Shown: positions 27,258-36,535 of the stretch, piece by piece | Numbering within the stretch: the stretch's first letter is position 1 | Layout: each line of letters starts with the position of its first letter | Position numbers and translations under genes: made by a program | The notes under the pieces: generated by a model | The model's input: only the letters and a program-made list of their open reading frames with translations | What the model was told of the DNA's origin: nothing | Database searches by the model: none | Assembly: GCF_047345485.1 (NCBI RefSeq) | Contig: NZ_JBLFEN010000005.1 | Coordinates: 280,740-344,739, forward strand | DNA from: Jejuia sp047345485 | GTDB taxonomy: Bacteria > Bacteroidota > Bacteroidia > Flavobacteriales > Flavobacteriaceae | Length of the DNA stretch: 64,000 nt | Direction of reading: 5' to 3'

Positions 27258-29660
27258 TTATTTCTTCACAAACTTTTTACTTAAAGTAACACCGTTCTCT
27301 AATTCTATATTAGCAATGTAAACGGCGGTTTTTAAAGCATTTAAGTTATAGGTTTCGGTATTACTATCTGCGTTATATTTCTGTAATGTTCTTCCTAAAA
27401 GATCAATAACTGTGATGGTTTTAAAGTTTGAAGTTTCAGTAGTAAACTCTACAGTATCAGTATTTAATTGCACTATTTTAACTGTATTAGCATTTACATT
27501 AAAATCGTTAGTAGATAATGCGGTAGCGTTAAACGCAACTTCAAAACGGTTGTTAAATTCACCAACTTCAGAAGTAAAACTGTAATCACTATCGGATAAG
27601 TTGTGAATTGTATTTGTTAGGTTGTCTTTTAGAGACACAGTATTGTTTTGTAAAAATTCACCTTCCAGTTGGGCTATTGATAATGTGTAAATTGTCGCAA
27701 CATCTATATTAGTGCTTAAACCAAGCTTAATAATTTCTGATTCGTCAATACTAGTAGTGTTTTTTCCTTGAATAGCATATTTAATATTATCTGAATCTGA
27801 TAAAGAATATAAAGCTGCGGCATAATCTTGTGAAAGAAATTTAGGAGCATCGTAATACATGCCGTCATTACTATCAGTTGCACCATCGACGTAAGCTATG
27901 AGCACTTGATTAAAAACACCATTGTCAGAAGTTAAATTTAACCACAGCTTATTTTTCAAACTTTCAGTATTAGATTTTTTAGTTCTAGAGTTTTTGAAAA
28001 ATTGGTCATTACTTGTATCATCAGCCATACGCATAGCGTTAGTAAAAGTGGCAGTTCCTGCACTTAAAGCAGGAACAAAGAAACCTTGGCAAGATGCTAC
28101 AAAGCCATTCGGTTCTTTTCCTGATACACCACCAGCTGTACCGCCCGATCCTACAGTGTAAATTGCATAATCATTTAAATTAAAATTTAATCCTTCATTA
28201 CCAAGGTTCGACTCAAGCGGTGGTGATGCTTGTGACCAAAAATATGCTGCGCCACCAATTATTCCAGAATTTGCTAAATGAAAAGCATCAAAATCTAATG
28301 CAGATGGATAAGGGTTTCCAATAAAATTCCAATTTACACCTAAGTTTGTTGGATCTAAAGCTATAGTAACAGGTATGTCACCAGTATTGAAAACACCCTC
28401 AAAATCTGCTGTCCCTGCTCCTCCCGGTAAATGAAATCTACTTTCAGTAGCAGCGTAACCAACACCTGGAGTCATTGTATCCCCAGCAAGCGCGAATTGC
28501 CAATCATTAGCATCATCATCTATATCATCAGTTGGAGCATTGTCCACGAAGGCAGAAGCATCAAACCAAAAACGTCTATCAGCAGGTGCATCTGGAAAAG
28601 CTTCTTCTATAGTTTCATCTTCAACGGGTGAACTCCAATATGTATAATAAAACCAATCTGCTTTTGGTGGTGTTTGTTTAGTTACACTAGAACTTCCATT
28701 TGAAGTAAAAGTACCTCCATTATCATTTTGAACAAAATTACCTTGACTTTGAACTGTTAAATTACCATCAACAACCACATCATTTTCAACTTCAATGTAA
28801 GTGCCATTGCTTACATTTAAATCTATTCTAGGGTTAACGGTTAAGCTACATGCACTAAAACTACCTAAACTTGTGTCATAATTTGCAGCTATAATAACTT
28901 CAGTAGATGCATCTGGTGCCCCACCAACCCAAGCACCATTCCATGTCACTGTTGTAGCGCAAGTACCTGCTGCAATACAAGTATAAACAGCTGCACCACC
29001 AAGTGATTGAATATTAGCTCCGCCACCGTTAGCTCCAGACCAATTGGATGCATCAGCAACTGCGTTGAGAATTAAAGCTTGATTAGCCAATACTGATCGA
29101 TCATAAATACAATTGTCTGTATTAAAAGTCATGGCATTAACGCCATCTGTTAAGCCAGCAGGAATAGCGCTGTTTGAAGTGCTAGTTGCATCTGTCCACC
29201 CATTAGCATTTGCAACATGGACTGCGTATAAAAATGTTGGTGTCGCAAGTGTACCTTGATAAGCAATAACTTGGTCTCCTGCGGCAGAAAATGCAAATAA
29301 TGCATCTGTTTCAATAGCTGCACCTATAGTACTACCAGAAAAATCAAGAGAAGAATAATTATTACTACCAATATCTGTAATAATTATCTCAGTACCACAA
29401 CTTACGGTAGAAGTTGCTGTCCAGGTAATAACACCTTCATTAAATGTTGTGTTGAAGGAGCCAGTGCTTAGCCATCCAAAATCTGTAAAATTTATGGTAG
29501 TACCAGCAGTTACATCTGTTAATAGGACAAAAGAAAACTGATCAGGATTTTGGGTATTAACTCCTGTAATAGCTATATCACCTTCTGATAGAGTTGTCTG
29601 CCCATAACTAAAGCCAAAAGCCAAAAGCAGAATAATTAATAAAGTGATTTTTTTCATCAT
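27258..29660 (-). CDS. Large secreted surface protein with T9SS type A sorting domain
   Basis: An 800-residue cell-surface protein. It has a Sec signal peptide (about 1-20, ends FGFSYGQ), then ITGVNTQNPDQFSFVLLTDVTAGTTINFTDFGW, a domain repeatedly found at the N-terminus of Bacteroidota surface proteins, a Thr/Asp-rich middle with FNLNDYAIY and GFVASCQGFFVP, and a C-terminal T9SS sorting domain (VIDLLGRTLQKYN ... VYIANIELENGVTLSKKFVKK). It would be exported by the system to which PorZ belongs. Function beyond surface display is unknown. Confidence 0.9.
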   Translation of the reverse strand: MMKKITLLIILLLAFGFSYGQTTLSEGDIAITGVNTQNPDQFSFVLLTDVTAGTTINFTDFGWLSTGSFNTTFNEGVITWTATSTVSCGTEIIITDIGSNNYSSLDFSGSTIGAAIETDALFAFSAAGDQVIAYQGTLATPTFLYAVHVANANGWTDATSTSNSAIPAGLTDGVNAMTFNTDNCIYDRSVLANQALILNAVADASNWSGANGGGANIQSLGGAAVYTCIAAGTCATTVTWNGAWVGGAPDASTEVIIAANYDTSLGSFSACSLTVNPRIDLNVSNGTYIEVENDVVVDGNLTVQSQGNFVQNDNGGTFTSNGSSSVTKQTPPKADWFYYTYWSSPVEDETIEEAFPDAPADRRFWFDASAFVDNAPTDDIDDDANDWQFALAGDTMTPGVGYAATESRFHLPGGAGTADFEGVFNTGDIPVTIALDPTNLGVNWNFIGNPYPSALDFDAFHLANSGIIGGAAYFWSQASPPLESNLGNEGLNFNLNDYAIYTVGSGGTAGGVSGKEPNGFVASCQGFFVPALSAGTATFTNAMRMADDTSNDQFFKNSRTKKSNTESLKNKLWLNLTSDNGVFNQVLIAYVDGATDSNDGMYYDAPKFLSQDYAAALYSLSDSDNIKYAIQGKNTTSIDESEIIKLGLSTNIDVATIYTLSIAQLEGEFLQNNTVSLKDNLTNTIHNLSDSDYSFTSEVGEFNNRFEVAFNATALSTNDFNVNANTVKIVQLNTDTVEFTTETSNFKTITVIDLLGRTLQKYNADSNTETYNLNALKTAVYIANIELENGVTLSKKFVKK

Positions 29661-29763
29661 GTAAGGTTTTTCAATCTATACGTTAGCTAAAAAGTTCAGT
29701 ATAAAAATTTGGGTTTATATTTTTAATGTTTTAATCAGTTTCAATTGTTATTTTTGATGCTAC

Positions 29764-30237
29764 ATGCATACCAAAAAAACATATACCGTACAAGAAGCTA
29801 CTAGTAAACTAGAGCATTATTGTGCGTATCAAGAACGATGTCATAAAGAAGTACGTGAAAAATTAGTGACTATGCACATGATACCCGAGGCTATCGATGT
29901 AATTATAGTCCATCTTTTAAAGCATAACTTTCTTAATGAAGAACGTTTTGCCAAAACATTTGTAAGCGGTAAGTTTAGAATTAAGGCTTGGGGCCGACGC
30001 CGATTAACTTTCGAATTGAAGAAAAAAGACATCAGCAAAGTTAATATAAATCAAGCACTTGCAGAAATAGAAGATGCGGAATATATCGAGGTTTTTAATA
30101 ATTTAGCCGAAAAAAGAGCAAATTCTATCACTGAGACTAATACATACAAAAAAAGACAAAAATTAATCGATTATCTACTGTATAGAGGCTGGGAATCGCA
30201 TTTGGTGTACGAAAAGGCACGAGAGCTTTTCAGGTAA
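29764..30237 (+). CDS. recX: Regulatory protein RecX
   Basis: A 157-residue all-helical modulator of RecA. Family pattern: LEHYCAYQERCHKEVREKL, HNFLNEERFAKTFVSGKFRIKAWGRRRLTFELKKKDI, and KLIDYLLYRGWESHLVYEKARELF, the three tandem three-helix repeats. recA is not in the window. Followed at once by a strong terminator. Confidence 0.92.
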   Translation: MHTKKTYTVQEATSKLEHYCAYQERCHKEVREKLVTMHMIPEAIDVIIVHLLKHNFLNEERFAKTFVSGKFRIKAWGRRRLTFELKKKDISKVNINQALAEIEDAEYIEVFNNLAEKRANSITETNTYKKRQKLIDYLLYRGWESHLVYEKARELFR

Positions 30238-30243
30238 ATCCAT

Positions 30244-30280
30244 AAAAAGCGGATAACTTGTGAAATAGTATCCGCTTTTT
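30244..30280 (+). terminator. Terminator after recX
   Basis: AAAAAGCGGATA pairs with TATCCGCTTTTT across a 13-nt loop. Confidence 0.85.
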
Positions 30281-30319
30281 CAGTATAATTAGTTGTGTTA
30301 GTTATAAATTGAACTAGAT

Positions 30320-30445
30320 TCAAAATGTCAGTTTCATAGAAGTCGGCTGGTTTTTTATTTTAAAAAAATAGTATCGAGAACAACTTCAAAAGACAACGTT
30401 TTTAAATTTTACGATCATATAAATTCTCGGTACATCACGTCCTTA
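30320..30445. repeat. Possible decayed relative of the ~180-bp inverted-repeat element
   Basis: Within the recX-30486 gap, AAAATGTCAGTT, GTATCGAGAACAACTTC and ATTCTCGGTACA appear in the same order as matching blocks of the complete elements at 34900 and 36100 (GTATCGAGAACCAATTC and ATTCTCGATACA). The outer terminal repeats are gone. This may be an old deleted copy. Confidence 0.35.
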
Positions 30446-30485
30446 TTAACAGGAACATGCTAAAAATCGCATGTAATTTGATGCT

Positions 30486-30977
30486 TTACAAATTAAAACT
30501 AGCACCAAAATTAAGTGAAAATTGATTGTGTAGTGTTTCTGCAGCCGTTAAGGTTCCTGAGTTGTATTTTGCAAAAGGCACATTTAACTCAGTATAAATA
30601 CCAAAACCTTCTGTAAAGAAATAGCGTGCACCTAAATGACCACCAAAATTCTTTAACCCTAAGCTTAGTCCTGGGTATACATCAAAATTATCGCTTACAT
30701 TAATAACGTTTCCTAAGTTAGCATTAAAACGCGCTCTTATATCAACACGGTCTCCAAAATCAGCATTTATTAACTCTTCAACACCTAAAAGGTAGGTAGA
30801 ACTTAAACCAAAAGAGATATTGTCTCCAACACCATAATCGTAACTTATGTTGATGCCTGTGCCGTTGTCTTGAGCATTTAGACCTACTTGAAATTTGTTG
30901 TCGTTTTTACCAATGTAAGCTTGTGCGTCAATAAGTGATACACTTAGAATTGCTAGTATAAAAATTAGTTTCTTCAT
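30486..30977 (-). CDS. Small outer-membrane beta-barrel protein (DUF6646-like)
   Basis: A 163-residue protein with a Sec signal peptide (MKKLIFILAILSVSLIDAQA) and eight or so alternating strands ending FSLNFGASFNL, the terminal aromatic pattern of an outer-membrane barrel. Segments such as GISYDYG-type and LGARYFFTEGFGIYTELNVPF fit porin-like small barrels of Flavobacteria. Function unknown; transcribed alone. Confidence 0.75.
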   Translation of the reverse strand: MKKLIFILAILSVSLIDAQAYIGKNDNKFQVGLNAQDNGTGINISYDYGVGDNISFGLSSTYLLGVEELINADFGDRVDIRARFNANLGNVINVSDNFDVYPGLSLGLKNFGGHLGARYFFTEGFGIYTELNVPFAKYNSGTLTAAETLHNQFSLNFGASFNL

Positions 30978-31053
30978 TTTTAATTTGTTAAGTTGATTTG
31001 AGTTTTAAATATAAGTTGGCAAAGATATTATAAGTTTTATAAATGCAAAGGTT

Positions 31054-31914
31054 TTATAGATGTTTGTGTGTACGGACAATAGCTTGTTTGTTTTTCCAAT
31101 CTATCCATTTTTGGCCTTTAATGTGGCGCATAACAGTATCAAAACTTCGCATTACTAGTACGTTGTAAAACGCTTTAGCTAAGTGTTTTGGGTTTCTGGC
31201 AATGGCTCGTAAACTCATAGAAAATCCTGGTGTTATATAACGCATATAATGCCAATATCCTTCTGGCATATATAGTACTTCACCATGGTTTAATTCGGTT
31301 TTATAGCCCTTAGCTTTTTTAAGCATGGGCCATTTTTTAAAATCAGGATTTTTAAAATTAATATCTTCTCTAGTAATTAAAGAATGTGGAATTTTATATA
31401 AATACTCATTCTGCTTTTGGTCAAACAAAATACACTCTTTTTTACCTTCAAAATGAAAATGAAAAATATTAGCCAAATCGATATCATAATGCATAAAAGT
31501 ATGTGAGTCTTGTCCGCCAAAAAACAACATTGGTATGCCTTTCATTAATCGTAATCCAAAATCAGGAAATGTAAAATCATTTTGTAGTTGCGGTATTTCC
31601 TTTAAAGCATTCCACAAAAAAATACGGTATTTTGTTGGCTCTCGTTTTAATAAATCAACGTAGGCACTCAGTTTCATTTTAGCATGAGGCTCGTTAAATC
31701 CATCTTTATAATCTACAGGTCTATCGTCATAAAGTGGCACAGTTAAATCGCCTCCAACCTGCTTAAAATACTCTAAATTCCATGTGTTATATGCAGGCCA
31801 ATCATCAATAAACCGCTCTATAACCACAGGTTTTTGTGGTTTAAAATAGTGTTTTAAAAAGTCGGCTTTCGTAATTGTTTTTACGCGCGGAATGTCTTGT
31901 AGGTGTAACGACAA
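31054..31914 (-). CDS. Cupin-like (cupin_8/JmjC-type) Fe(II) 2-oxoglutarate oxygenase family protein
   Basis: A 286-residue cytosolic protein. The first metal pair is in SHTFMHYDIDLANIFHFHFEGKKECILF (HxD: HYD), and the second histidine is in GEVLYMPEGYWHYMRYI. The N-terminal KPVVIERFIDDWPAYNTW matches the family's usual opening. Members hydroxylate proteins such as ribosomal proteins or small molecules; the substrate is not evident. Divergent from the NtrY-like kinase gene. Confidence 0.87.
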   Translation of the reverse strand: MSLHLQDIPRVKTITKADFLKHYFKPQKPVVIERFIDDWPAYNTWNLEYFKQVGGDLTVPLYDDRPVDYKDGFNEPHAKMKLSAYVDLLKREPTKYRIFLWNALKEIPQLQNDFTFPDFGLRLMKGIPMLFFGGQDSHTFMHYDIDLANIFHFHFEGKKECILFDQKQNEYLYKIPHSLITREDINFKNPDFKKWPMLKKAKGYKTELNHGEVLYMPEGYWHYMRYITPGFSMSLRAIARNPKHLAKAFYNVLVMRSFDTVMRHIKGQKWIDWKNKQAIVRTHKHL

Positions 31915-32131
31915 TGCTTATTTAGTTTGTTACAAAGTTAACAAAAGGTTACTAATAGCGAAATTGTATTTTTAACGGTGCTACAAGTATTTGATTTTGT
32001 GTTTACAGGATTTTAGCGTTAGTTAAGTAATATAATTTAAAGTAGCAATACCCAAATACCTGTTTAATTTTAAAAATATAGATAGTAGGTTTGGTGTGAT
32101 TATTGCTATCTTTAATCCGTTACTATTTTAG

Positions 32132-33595
32132 ATGAAATTAAAAAAACTTTCTTTACGTACTCGTATTTTTATTGTGATGATAGTGCTGGTTTTAATTGCC
32201 TCGGTACTTATAGCATCTGTAGCTATATATCAATATAATGAAGAAACTACCGATTATCACATACAGCGACTTAATCGTAAAGAATTAAATATTAAAACGC
32301 ACCTTAAACGAGTATTGAATGGAAGGCAGAATACTTGGGAAGTAAAAACAAGAAATATTCCGTTAATATTTAAAGACGAAATTAGCAATATAGCAGATAT
32401 CCATAAATTACAAGTTAATCTTTACGATTTAGAAGGAAACTTACTGATTACATCTAAAGCAAATTTAAAGCCTGACGAAGAAGAAAAATCAATAGAACCA
32501 CATATTTTAGATGCTATTTCTAACACAGCAGATCATCGTTATGTAGATAAACTTACCGAAAACGGACTCACGTACCAGTCGTCATACATCTTTATATATG
32601 ACAATAGATCTAAACCCTTGGCAATTTTAAATTTACCTTACCTAGAGCGCGATGATTTTTTATCTAAAGAGCTAAACGAATTTTTAGGGCGTTTGGGTAT
32701 TGCGTATCTTTTTGTTTTAATTATAGCCATATTTATTGCTTTTTTACTATCAAAATACATCACCAAATCACTTAAAACTATTAGTGACAAAATTATTACA
32801 ACACGTTTGGAAAAGCGAAACGAAAAAATTGTAATAGAAGACTCTAGTCAAGAAATTTCAACTCTAATTGACTCTTATAATAGTATGATTGATGAGTTAG
32901 AGGATAGCGCAGTACAACTCGCAAGAAGTGAGCGCGAACAAGCATGGAGAGAAATGGCAAAACAAGTGGCGCATGAAATTAAAAATCCGTTAACACCAAT
33001 GCGTTTAACTGTCCAGAATTTTCAAAGAAAGTTTGACGTTAACGACAAAGATATTACGAAAAAAATAGTAGAATACAGTAATACACTTATTCAGCAAATA
33101 GATACTATGAGTTCTATAGCCTCGGCATTTTCAAATTTTGCTAAAATGCCAGCACAACAAAACGAAACACTAAATGTTGTACATATTACCAAACTAGCAT
33201 TAGATATTTTTAACGAAGATTATATTTTATTTACATCTGAAACTGAAGAAATTATAGCAGAATTTGATAGAACTCAATTAATACGAGTAGTAACAAATTT
33301 GGTAAAAAATGGTATACAAGCCATTCCAGAAGATAAAACGCCACAGGTTATAGTAAATGTTGGCGAAGACGATAAAAATGTAATTATTACAGTATCAGAT
33401 AATGGTTCAGGAATCTTAAAAGAGTATAGAAATAAAGTATTTGAACCAAAGTTTACAACTAAGACAAGTGGTATGGGGCTTGGTTTAGCAATGGTTAAAA
33501 ATATTATAGAAACCTATAATGGTAATATTTCGTTTACTACCAAAACTAATGAAGGAACTATATTTAAAGTAGTGTTTCCAAAACGTGAATCTTAA
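32132..33595 (+). CDS. NtrY-like sensor histidine kinase
   Basis: A 487-residue membrane kinase: two spans (about 10-31 and 190-208) enclose a ~160-residue periplasmic sensor part, then a HAMP linker, the dimerisation helix with phospho-acceptor His281 (AKQVAHEIKNPLTPM) and an ATPase domain with LVKNGIQAIP (N box), VSDNGSGIL (G1) and TTKTSGMGLGLAMVKNI (G2). No response-regulator gene is adjacent, so its partner is elsewhere. Followed 14 bp later by the enoyl-CoA hydratase gene. Confidence 0.92.
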   Translation: MKLKKLSLRTRIFIVMIVLVLIASVLIASVAIYQYNEETTDYHIQRLNRKELNIKTHLKRVLNGRQNTWEVKTRNIPLIFKDEISNIADIHKLQVNLYDLEGNLLITSKANLKPDEEEKSIEPHILDAISNTADHRYVDKLTENGLTYQSSYIFIYDNRSKPLAILNLPYLERDDFLSKELNEFLGRLGIAYLFVLIIAIFIAFLLSKYITKSLKTISDKIITTRLEKRNEKIVIEDSSQEISTLIDSYNSMIDELEDSAVQLARSEREQAWREMAKQVAHEIKNPLTPMRLTVQNFQRKFDVNDKDITKKIVEYSNTLIQQIDTMSSIASAFSNFAKMPAQQNETLNVVHITKLALDIFNEDYILFTSETEEIIAEFDRTQLIRVVTNLVKNGIQAIPEDKTPQVIVNVGEDDKNVIITVSDNGSGILKEYRNKVFEPKFTTKTSGMGLGLAMVKNIIETYNGNISFTTKTNEGTIFKVVFPKRES

Positions 33596-33609
33596 TAAAA
33601 AATTGAAAA

Positions 33610-34392
33610 ATGGCTTATAATAATCTTATTATAAATTCTGAAGCAAACATTACAACGATTACTATAAATCGTCCTAAAAAATTAAATGCACTAAATCAAG
33701 ACACCATAAAAGAATTACACGACGCTTTTAAAGTTGCTGATGCCGACAAAAGCACAAAAGTAATTATTGTAACAGGAAGTGGTGAAAAGGCTTTTATTGC
33801 AGGAGCTGATATTAGCGAATTTGCAGATTACAGTGTTGAAGAGGGTACACATTTGGCAGCAAATGGGCAACAGATACTTTTTGATTTTGTAGAAAACCTA
33901 TCTACACCAGTAATTGCAGCTATAAATGGTTTTGCATTGGGTGGAGGTTTAGAATTAGCCATGGCCTGCCATTTTAGAGTAGCCAGTAATACCGCAAAAA
34001 TGGGCTTACCAGAAGTGTCTTTAGGAGTTATTCCTGGGTATGGTGGCACACAACGTTTAACGCAGTTAGTTGGTAAAGGGCGTGCTTTAGAAATGATTAT
34101 GACAGCGGGTATGATAGATGCCAATAAAGCACTAAGCTTTGGTTTAGTAAACCACGTTGTACCTCAAGAAGCGCTTTTAGAATTATGTGAAACGCTTGCA
34201 GGAAAAATTAAAAAAAATTCTTCTGTTGCTATACGTGCTGCTATAACAGCAGTAAATGCTAATTTTAAAACAGGCGTTAATGGCTACCAAACCGAAATTA
34301 CTGCGTTTGGAAATTGCTTTGGTACTAAAGATTTTGAGGAAGGTACTACTGCGTTTTTAGAAAAAAGAAAAGCGGAGTTTCCTGGGGAATAG
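33610..34392 (+). CDS. Enoyl-CoA hydratase/isomerase family protein
   Basis: A 260-residue crotonase-fold enzyme that hydrates 2-enoyl-CoA. The oxyanion-hole segments are AFIAGADISEFADY and NGFALGGGLELAMACHFRVAS, and the second catalytic Glu lies in GLPEVSLGVIPGYGGTQRL. The N-terminal NRPKKLNALN is typical. It might serve fatty-acid or butyrate-type metabolism. Separated by only 14 bp from the kinase gene, so probably co-transcribed. Confidence 0.94.
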   Translation: MAYNNLIINSEANITTITINRPKKLNALNQDTIKELHDAFKVADADKSTKVIIVTGSGEKAFIAGADISEFADYSVEEGTHLAANGQQILFDFVENLSTPVIAAINGFALGGGLELAMACHFRVASNTAKMGLPEVSLGVIPGYGGTQRLTQLVGKGRALEMIMTAGMIDANKALSFGLVNHVVPQEALLELCETLAGKIKKNSSVAIRAAITAVNANFKTGVNGYQTEITAFGNCFGTKDFEEGTTAFLEKRKAEFPGE

Positions 34393-34460
34393 ATTTTAGA
34401 ACCTTTTTTAATCTAAAGATGTCCTATCTCATATAGGTGTTTCTAGTGAACGTAATTCGT

Positions 34461-34874
34461 CTATTTTAATATTCTTTCATGTTCTGTAATCTCTAAATCA
34501 TTAATACTGGCAAATCGTTTTGTCATTAATCCATTTTCGTCAAATTCCCAATTTTCATTTCCGTAGGCTCTAAACCAATTGCCTGCTTTAGTTTGATATT
34601 CATACTCAAATCTAACAGCAATTCTATTGCTTGTATGCGCCCAATATTCCTTTTTTAGTTTGTAATTCAATTCTTTTTCCCATTTTTTGGTTAAAAAATT
34701 GATAATGTCTTCACGCCCATTCACAAAAGTGTCTCTGTTTCTCCATGCACTATCAATAGCATATGCTTTGGCTATTTTTTCTGGGTTTTTACTGTTCCAA
34801 GCATCTTCAGCTTTTTGTATCTTCTCAATGGCATCTTCTAAACTAAATGGTGGAAGTGGAAATTTTTGCTCCAT
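34461..34874 (-). CDS. NTF2-like (DUF1348) protein
   Basis: A 137-residue cytosolic protein of the DUF1348 branch of the NTF2 superfamily. Typical segments are IQKAEDAWNSKNPEKIAKAYAIDSAWRNRD, VNGREDIINFLTKKWEKEL, and WFRAYGNENWEFDENGLMTKRFASINDLEI. Biochemical role unknown; some homologues are annotated as limonene-epoxide-hydrolase-like. An inverted-repeat element lies just upstream, within its promoter region. Confidence 0.9.
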   Translation of the reverse strand: MEQKFPLPPFSLEDAIEKIQKAEDAWNSKNPEKIAKAYAIDSAWRNRDTFVNGREDIINFLTKKWEKELNYKLKKEYWAHTSNRIAVRFEYEYQTKAGNWFRAYGNENWEFDENGLMTKRFASINDLEITEHERILK

Positions 34875-34888
34875 AGTGTTGTAACTTT

Positions 34889-35089
34889 TATTTTAGTTAC
34901 CCGTTGTGCATTTTGAGTTGAAATAAACACTGTAATGTCAGTTCGAGTTATTTTTTTGATAAAAAATCGTATCGAGAACCAATTCATATTAAAAATTCTT
35001 ATTCTCGATACAAATTTCACTCATTTCAATGGTGAAATTCACTCGAATTGACAGAATTTTTTCAAAATGCACAACGGGTATTTTAGTTA
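34889..35089. mobile_element. MITE-like element, copy 1, with 11-bp target-site duplication
   Basis: Element 34900-35078 (179 bp). The ends CCCGTTGTGCATTTTGA and TCAAAATGCACAACGGG are perfect inverted repeats. Inner blocks AGTTCGAGT/ACTCGAATT and GTATCGAGAA/TTCTCGATAC continue the fold, so almost the whole element can form one long hairpin. The direct repeat TATTTTAGTTA flanks it on both sides (34889-34899 and 35079-35089), the mark of a transposition event. There is no ORF, so any transposase would act in trans. Confidence 0.8.
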
Positions 35090-35181
35090 TTAAATATAAG
35101 TCGAAGAGATTGATTTCTAATTACATCAAAATTTTAAAGATAATCAGTTAAAGCTATTCTAGAAATGGAATAATTTAAACC

Positions 35182-35214
35182 AAAAAAAGCAGGCTAAACT
35201 TAGCCTGCTTTTTT
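35182..35214 (-). terminator. Terminator after the 35240-35848 gene
   Basis: GCAGGCTA - AACT - TAGCCTGC stem flanked by A7 and T6 runs. It can work in both directions and is 26 bp past the stop of the minus-strand gene. Confidence 0.8.
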
Positions 35215-35239
35215 ATAATAATTGAGTTAATCTGTTACT

Positions 35240-35848
35240 TTAAATAAATTTCACAAAGGTCTTACCTTCAGTTTTATATACAATCTTATAATCACCTTTT
35301 GTGTAATCTTTAATTTTATAAACCTTTCTTATTTGGTTACCTTCACTAGTTAAGGTTTCAGAGTGAATTAATTCATAATTACTTAGAGCGCTGCCTCCAT
35401 CATAATAAATACTTATTTCTAAGAGATCTTTATGCATTGATAAGCAATTTACAAAAATCATATCATCCTTTACACGAGTAGAAGGTTTAAAAATTGTTTC
35501 GCTATTGTCCTTATCGTATACTACTTTGTTTGCATTAACGGTAAAGGGAATAATATTAATTTCCATGTCTTTATCCAGTTCAAAAAAGTAATTGCCATTA
35601 GGTAATTCAGTAAGATCAAAACCTTTTTGGTATACTCCTGATTCTTCAATTGCTTCTTTAAATAGTATAACGCCATTTACATCCTTAATAGTGAAAAGGT
35701 TACCTGCTTTAACATTTAAAGTAAGTACGGTTCTGTTAGCTTTACTTTTTACGATAGAAAAAGGGTTGCTGTTTGCGTATCCTATAACCGTAGCCATTAG
35801 CGCTACCATTAAAAATACTTTTTTGGAGTTGTTTTTTACGTTTTTCAT
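35240..35848 (-). CDS. Secreted protein of unknown function
   Basis: A 202-residue protein with a Sec signal peptide (NNSKKVFLMVALMATVIGYANS). The mature part has the pattern LTLNVKAGNLFTIKDVNGVILFKEAIEESGVYQKGFDLTELPNGNYFFEL, like the Ig-like fold of T9SS sorting domains or secreted DUF3244-type proteins, plus a C-terminal strand half (VYKIKDYTKGDYKIVYKTEG). A -7 box TAATTTTG lies at 35884-35877. It shares a 24-bp promoter-region element with the AraC gene at 36704. I do not know the function. Confidence 0.7.
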   Translation of the reverse strand: MKNVKNNSKKVFLMVALMATVIGYANSNPFSIVKSKANRTVLTLNVKAGNLFTIKDVNGVILFKEAIEESGVYQKGFDLTELPNGNYFFELDKDMEINIIPFTVNANKVVYDKDNSETIFKPSTRVKDDMIFVNCLSMHKDLLEISIYYDGGSALSNYELIHSETLTSEGNQIRKVYKIKDYTKGDYKIVYKTEGKTFVKFI

Positions 35849-35876
35849 GATTTGGTTTTATTAACGTTTCACACTC

Positions 35877-35884
35877 CAAAATTA
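35877..35884 (-). promoter_or_regulatory. -7 box of the 35240-35848 gene
   Basis: TAATTTTG on the minus strand matches TAnnTTTG, 28 bp before the start codon. Confidence 0.45.
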
Positions 35885-35963
35885 TAGTAAAAGTATTTCC
35901 TGAAAAACATTAGAATTGACTAATTTGTATTCAAAATTACCCGTTAAATATATGTTATGGTTG

Positions 35964-35987
35964 TGTTAAGTTAATATAGTATATATT
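35964..35987. repeat. 24-bp repeated element, copy 1
   Basis: Identical to 36615-36638; the shared block begins TGTTAAGTTAATATAG. This copy lies 116 bp upstream of the secreted-protein gene. It may be a binding site, possibly for the AraC regulator encoded at 36704. Confidence 0.5.
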
Positions 35988-36088
35988 AAAGATAATTTTA
36001 AATAAATCCCACATTTAATAAGTGTTTTTGATTATATAATTTCTTTGCATAAACTAATATGTTAGAGTAGTTATGTAGTAATGATGAT

Positions 36089-36290
36089 ACTTAAACAGAC
36101 CCGTTGTGCATTTTGAGTTGAAATAAACAGTGTAATGTAAGTTCGATTGATTTTTTTGATAAAAAAATCGTATTGTGGACCAATTCATATTAAAAATTCT
36201 TATTCTCGATACAAATTTCACTCATTTCAGTGGTGAAATTCACTCGAATTGACAGGATTTTTTCAAAATACACAACGGGTTTAAACAAGT
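36089..36290. mobile_element. MITE-like element, copy 2
   Basis: Element 36100-36279 (180 bp), about 94 percent identical to copy 1 by eye. Ends CCCGTTGTGCATTTTGA and TCAAAATACACAACGGG differ by one base. The flanks share TTAAACA(A)G on both sides, a slightly degraded target duplication. It lies in the 855-bp gap between the secreted-protein gene and the AraC gene. Copy 2 has more mutations in its left arm than copy 1. Confidence 0.75.
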
Positions 36291-36379
36291 GTATTTTTAT
36301 TAAGATAAGTTGTAATTTTAAAGGAAATTATATTAATGAAAAATATAGATTTTAAATAAACAGGATTCAAAAAATATAT

Positions 36380-36535
36380 AAAAAATAAAGTGGGCCACCA
36401 CAGCCCACTTTTAACCAACTAAACTAAATAAGACATTAAAATTAATTATTAATGTAATTTGTAATAATTAGAAACTAAAACTAATTATATATATGTTTTA
36501 AAATAAATTACTTAAACATTTACACTGCAAATATA
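36380..36535 (-). ncRNA. Candidate small RNA with own promoter and terminator
   Basis: On the minus strand a perfect -7 box TATATTTG (36535-36528) is followed about 115 nt later by a strong hairpin, GTGGGC...GCCCAC (36412-36387), and a T-rich tail. No ORF longer than a few codons lies between. The transcript would be about 110-140 nt. Its 3' half contains TTAGTTTAGTTGG just before the hairpin. It could be a sRNA, or a remnant promoter-terminator pair. Confidence 0.4.
36387..36412 (-). terminator. Orphan terminator hairpin
   Basis: AAAGTGGGC - CACCACA - GCCCACTTT. On the minus strand it is followed by TTTATTTTTT. No protein gene precedes it, which is why a small RNA is proposed. Confidence 0.65.

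Noticed and set aside
33828..34124. 98-codon minus-strand frame in the enoyl-CoA hydratase gene
   Set aside because: Antisense to the oxyanion-hole motifs of a clear crotonase gene.
34900..35078. Reading the ~180-bp inverted repeat as a simple terminator
   Set aside because: It has sharp terminal repeats, an 11-bp flanking duplication and a second copy, so a mobile element explains it better.
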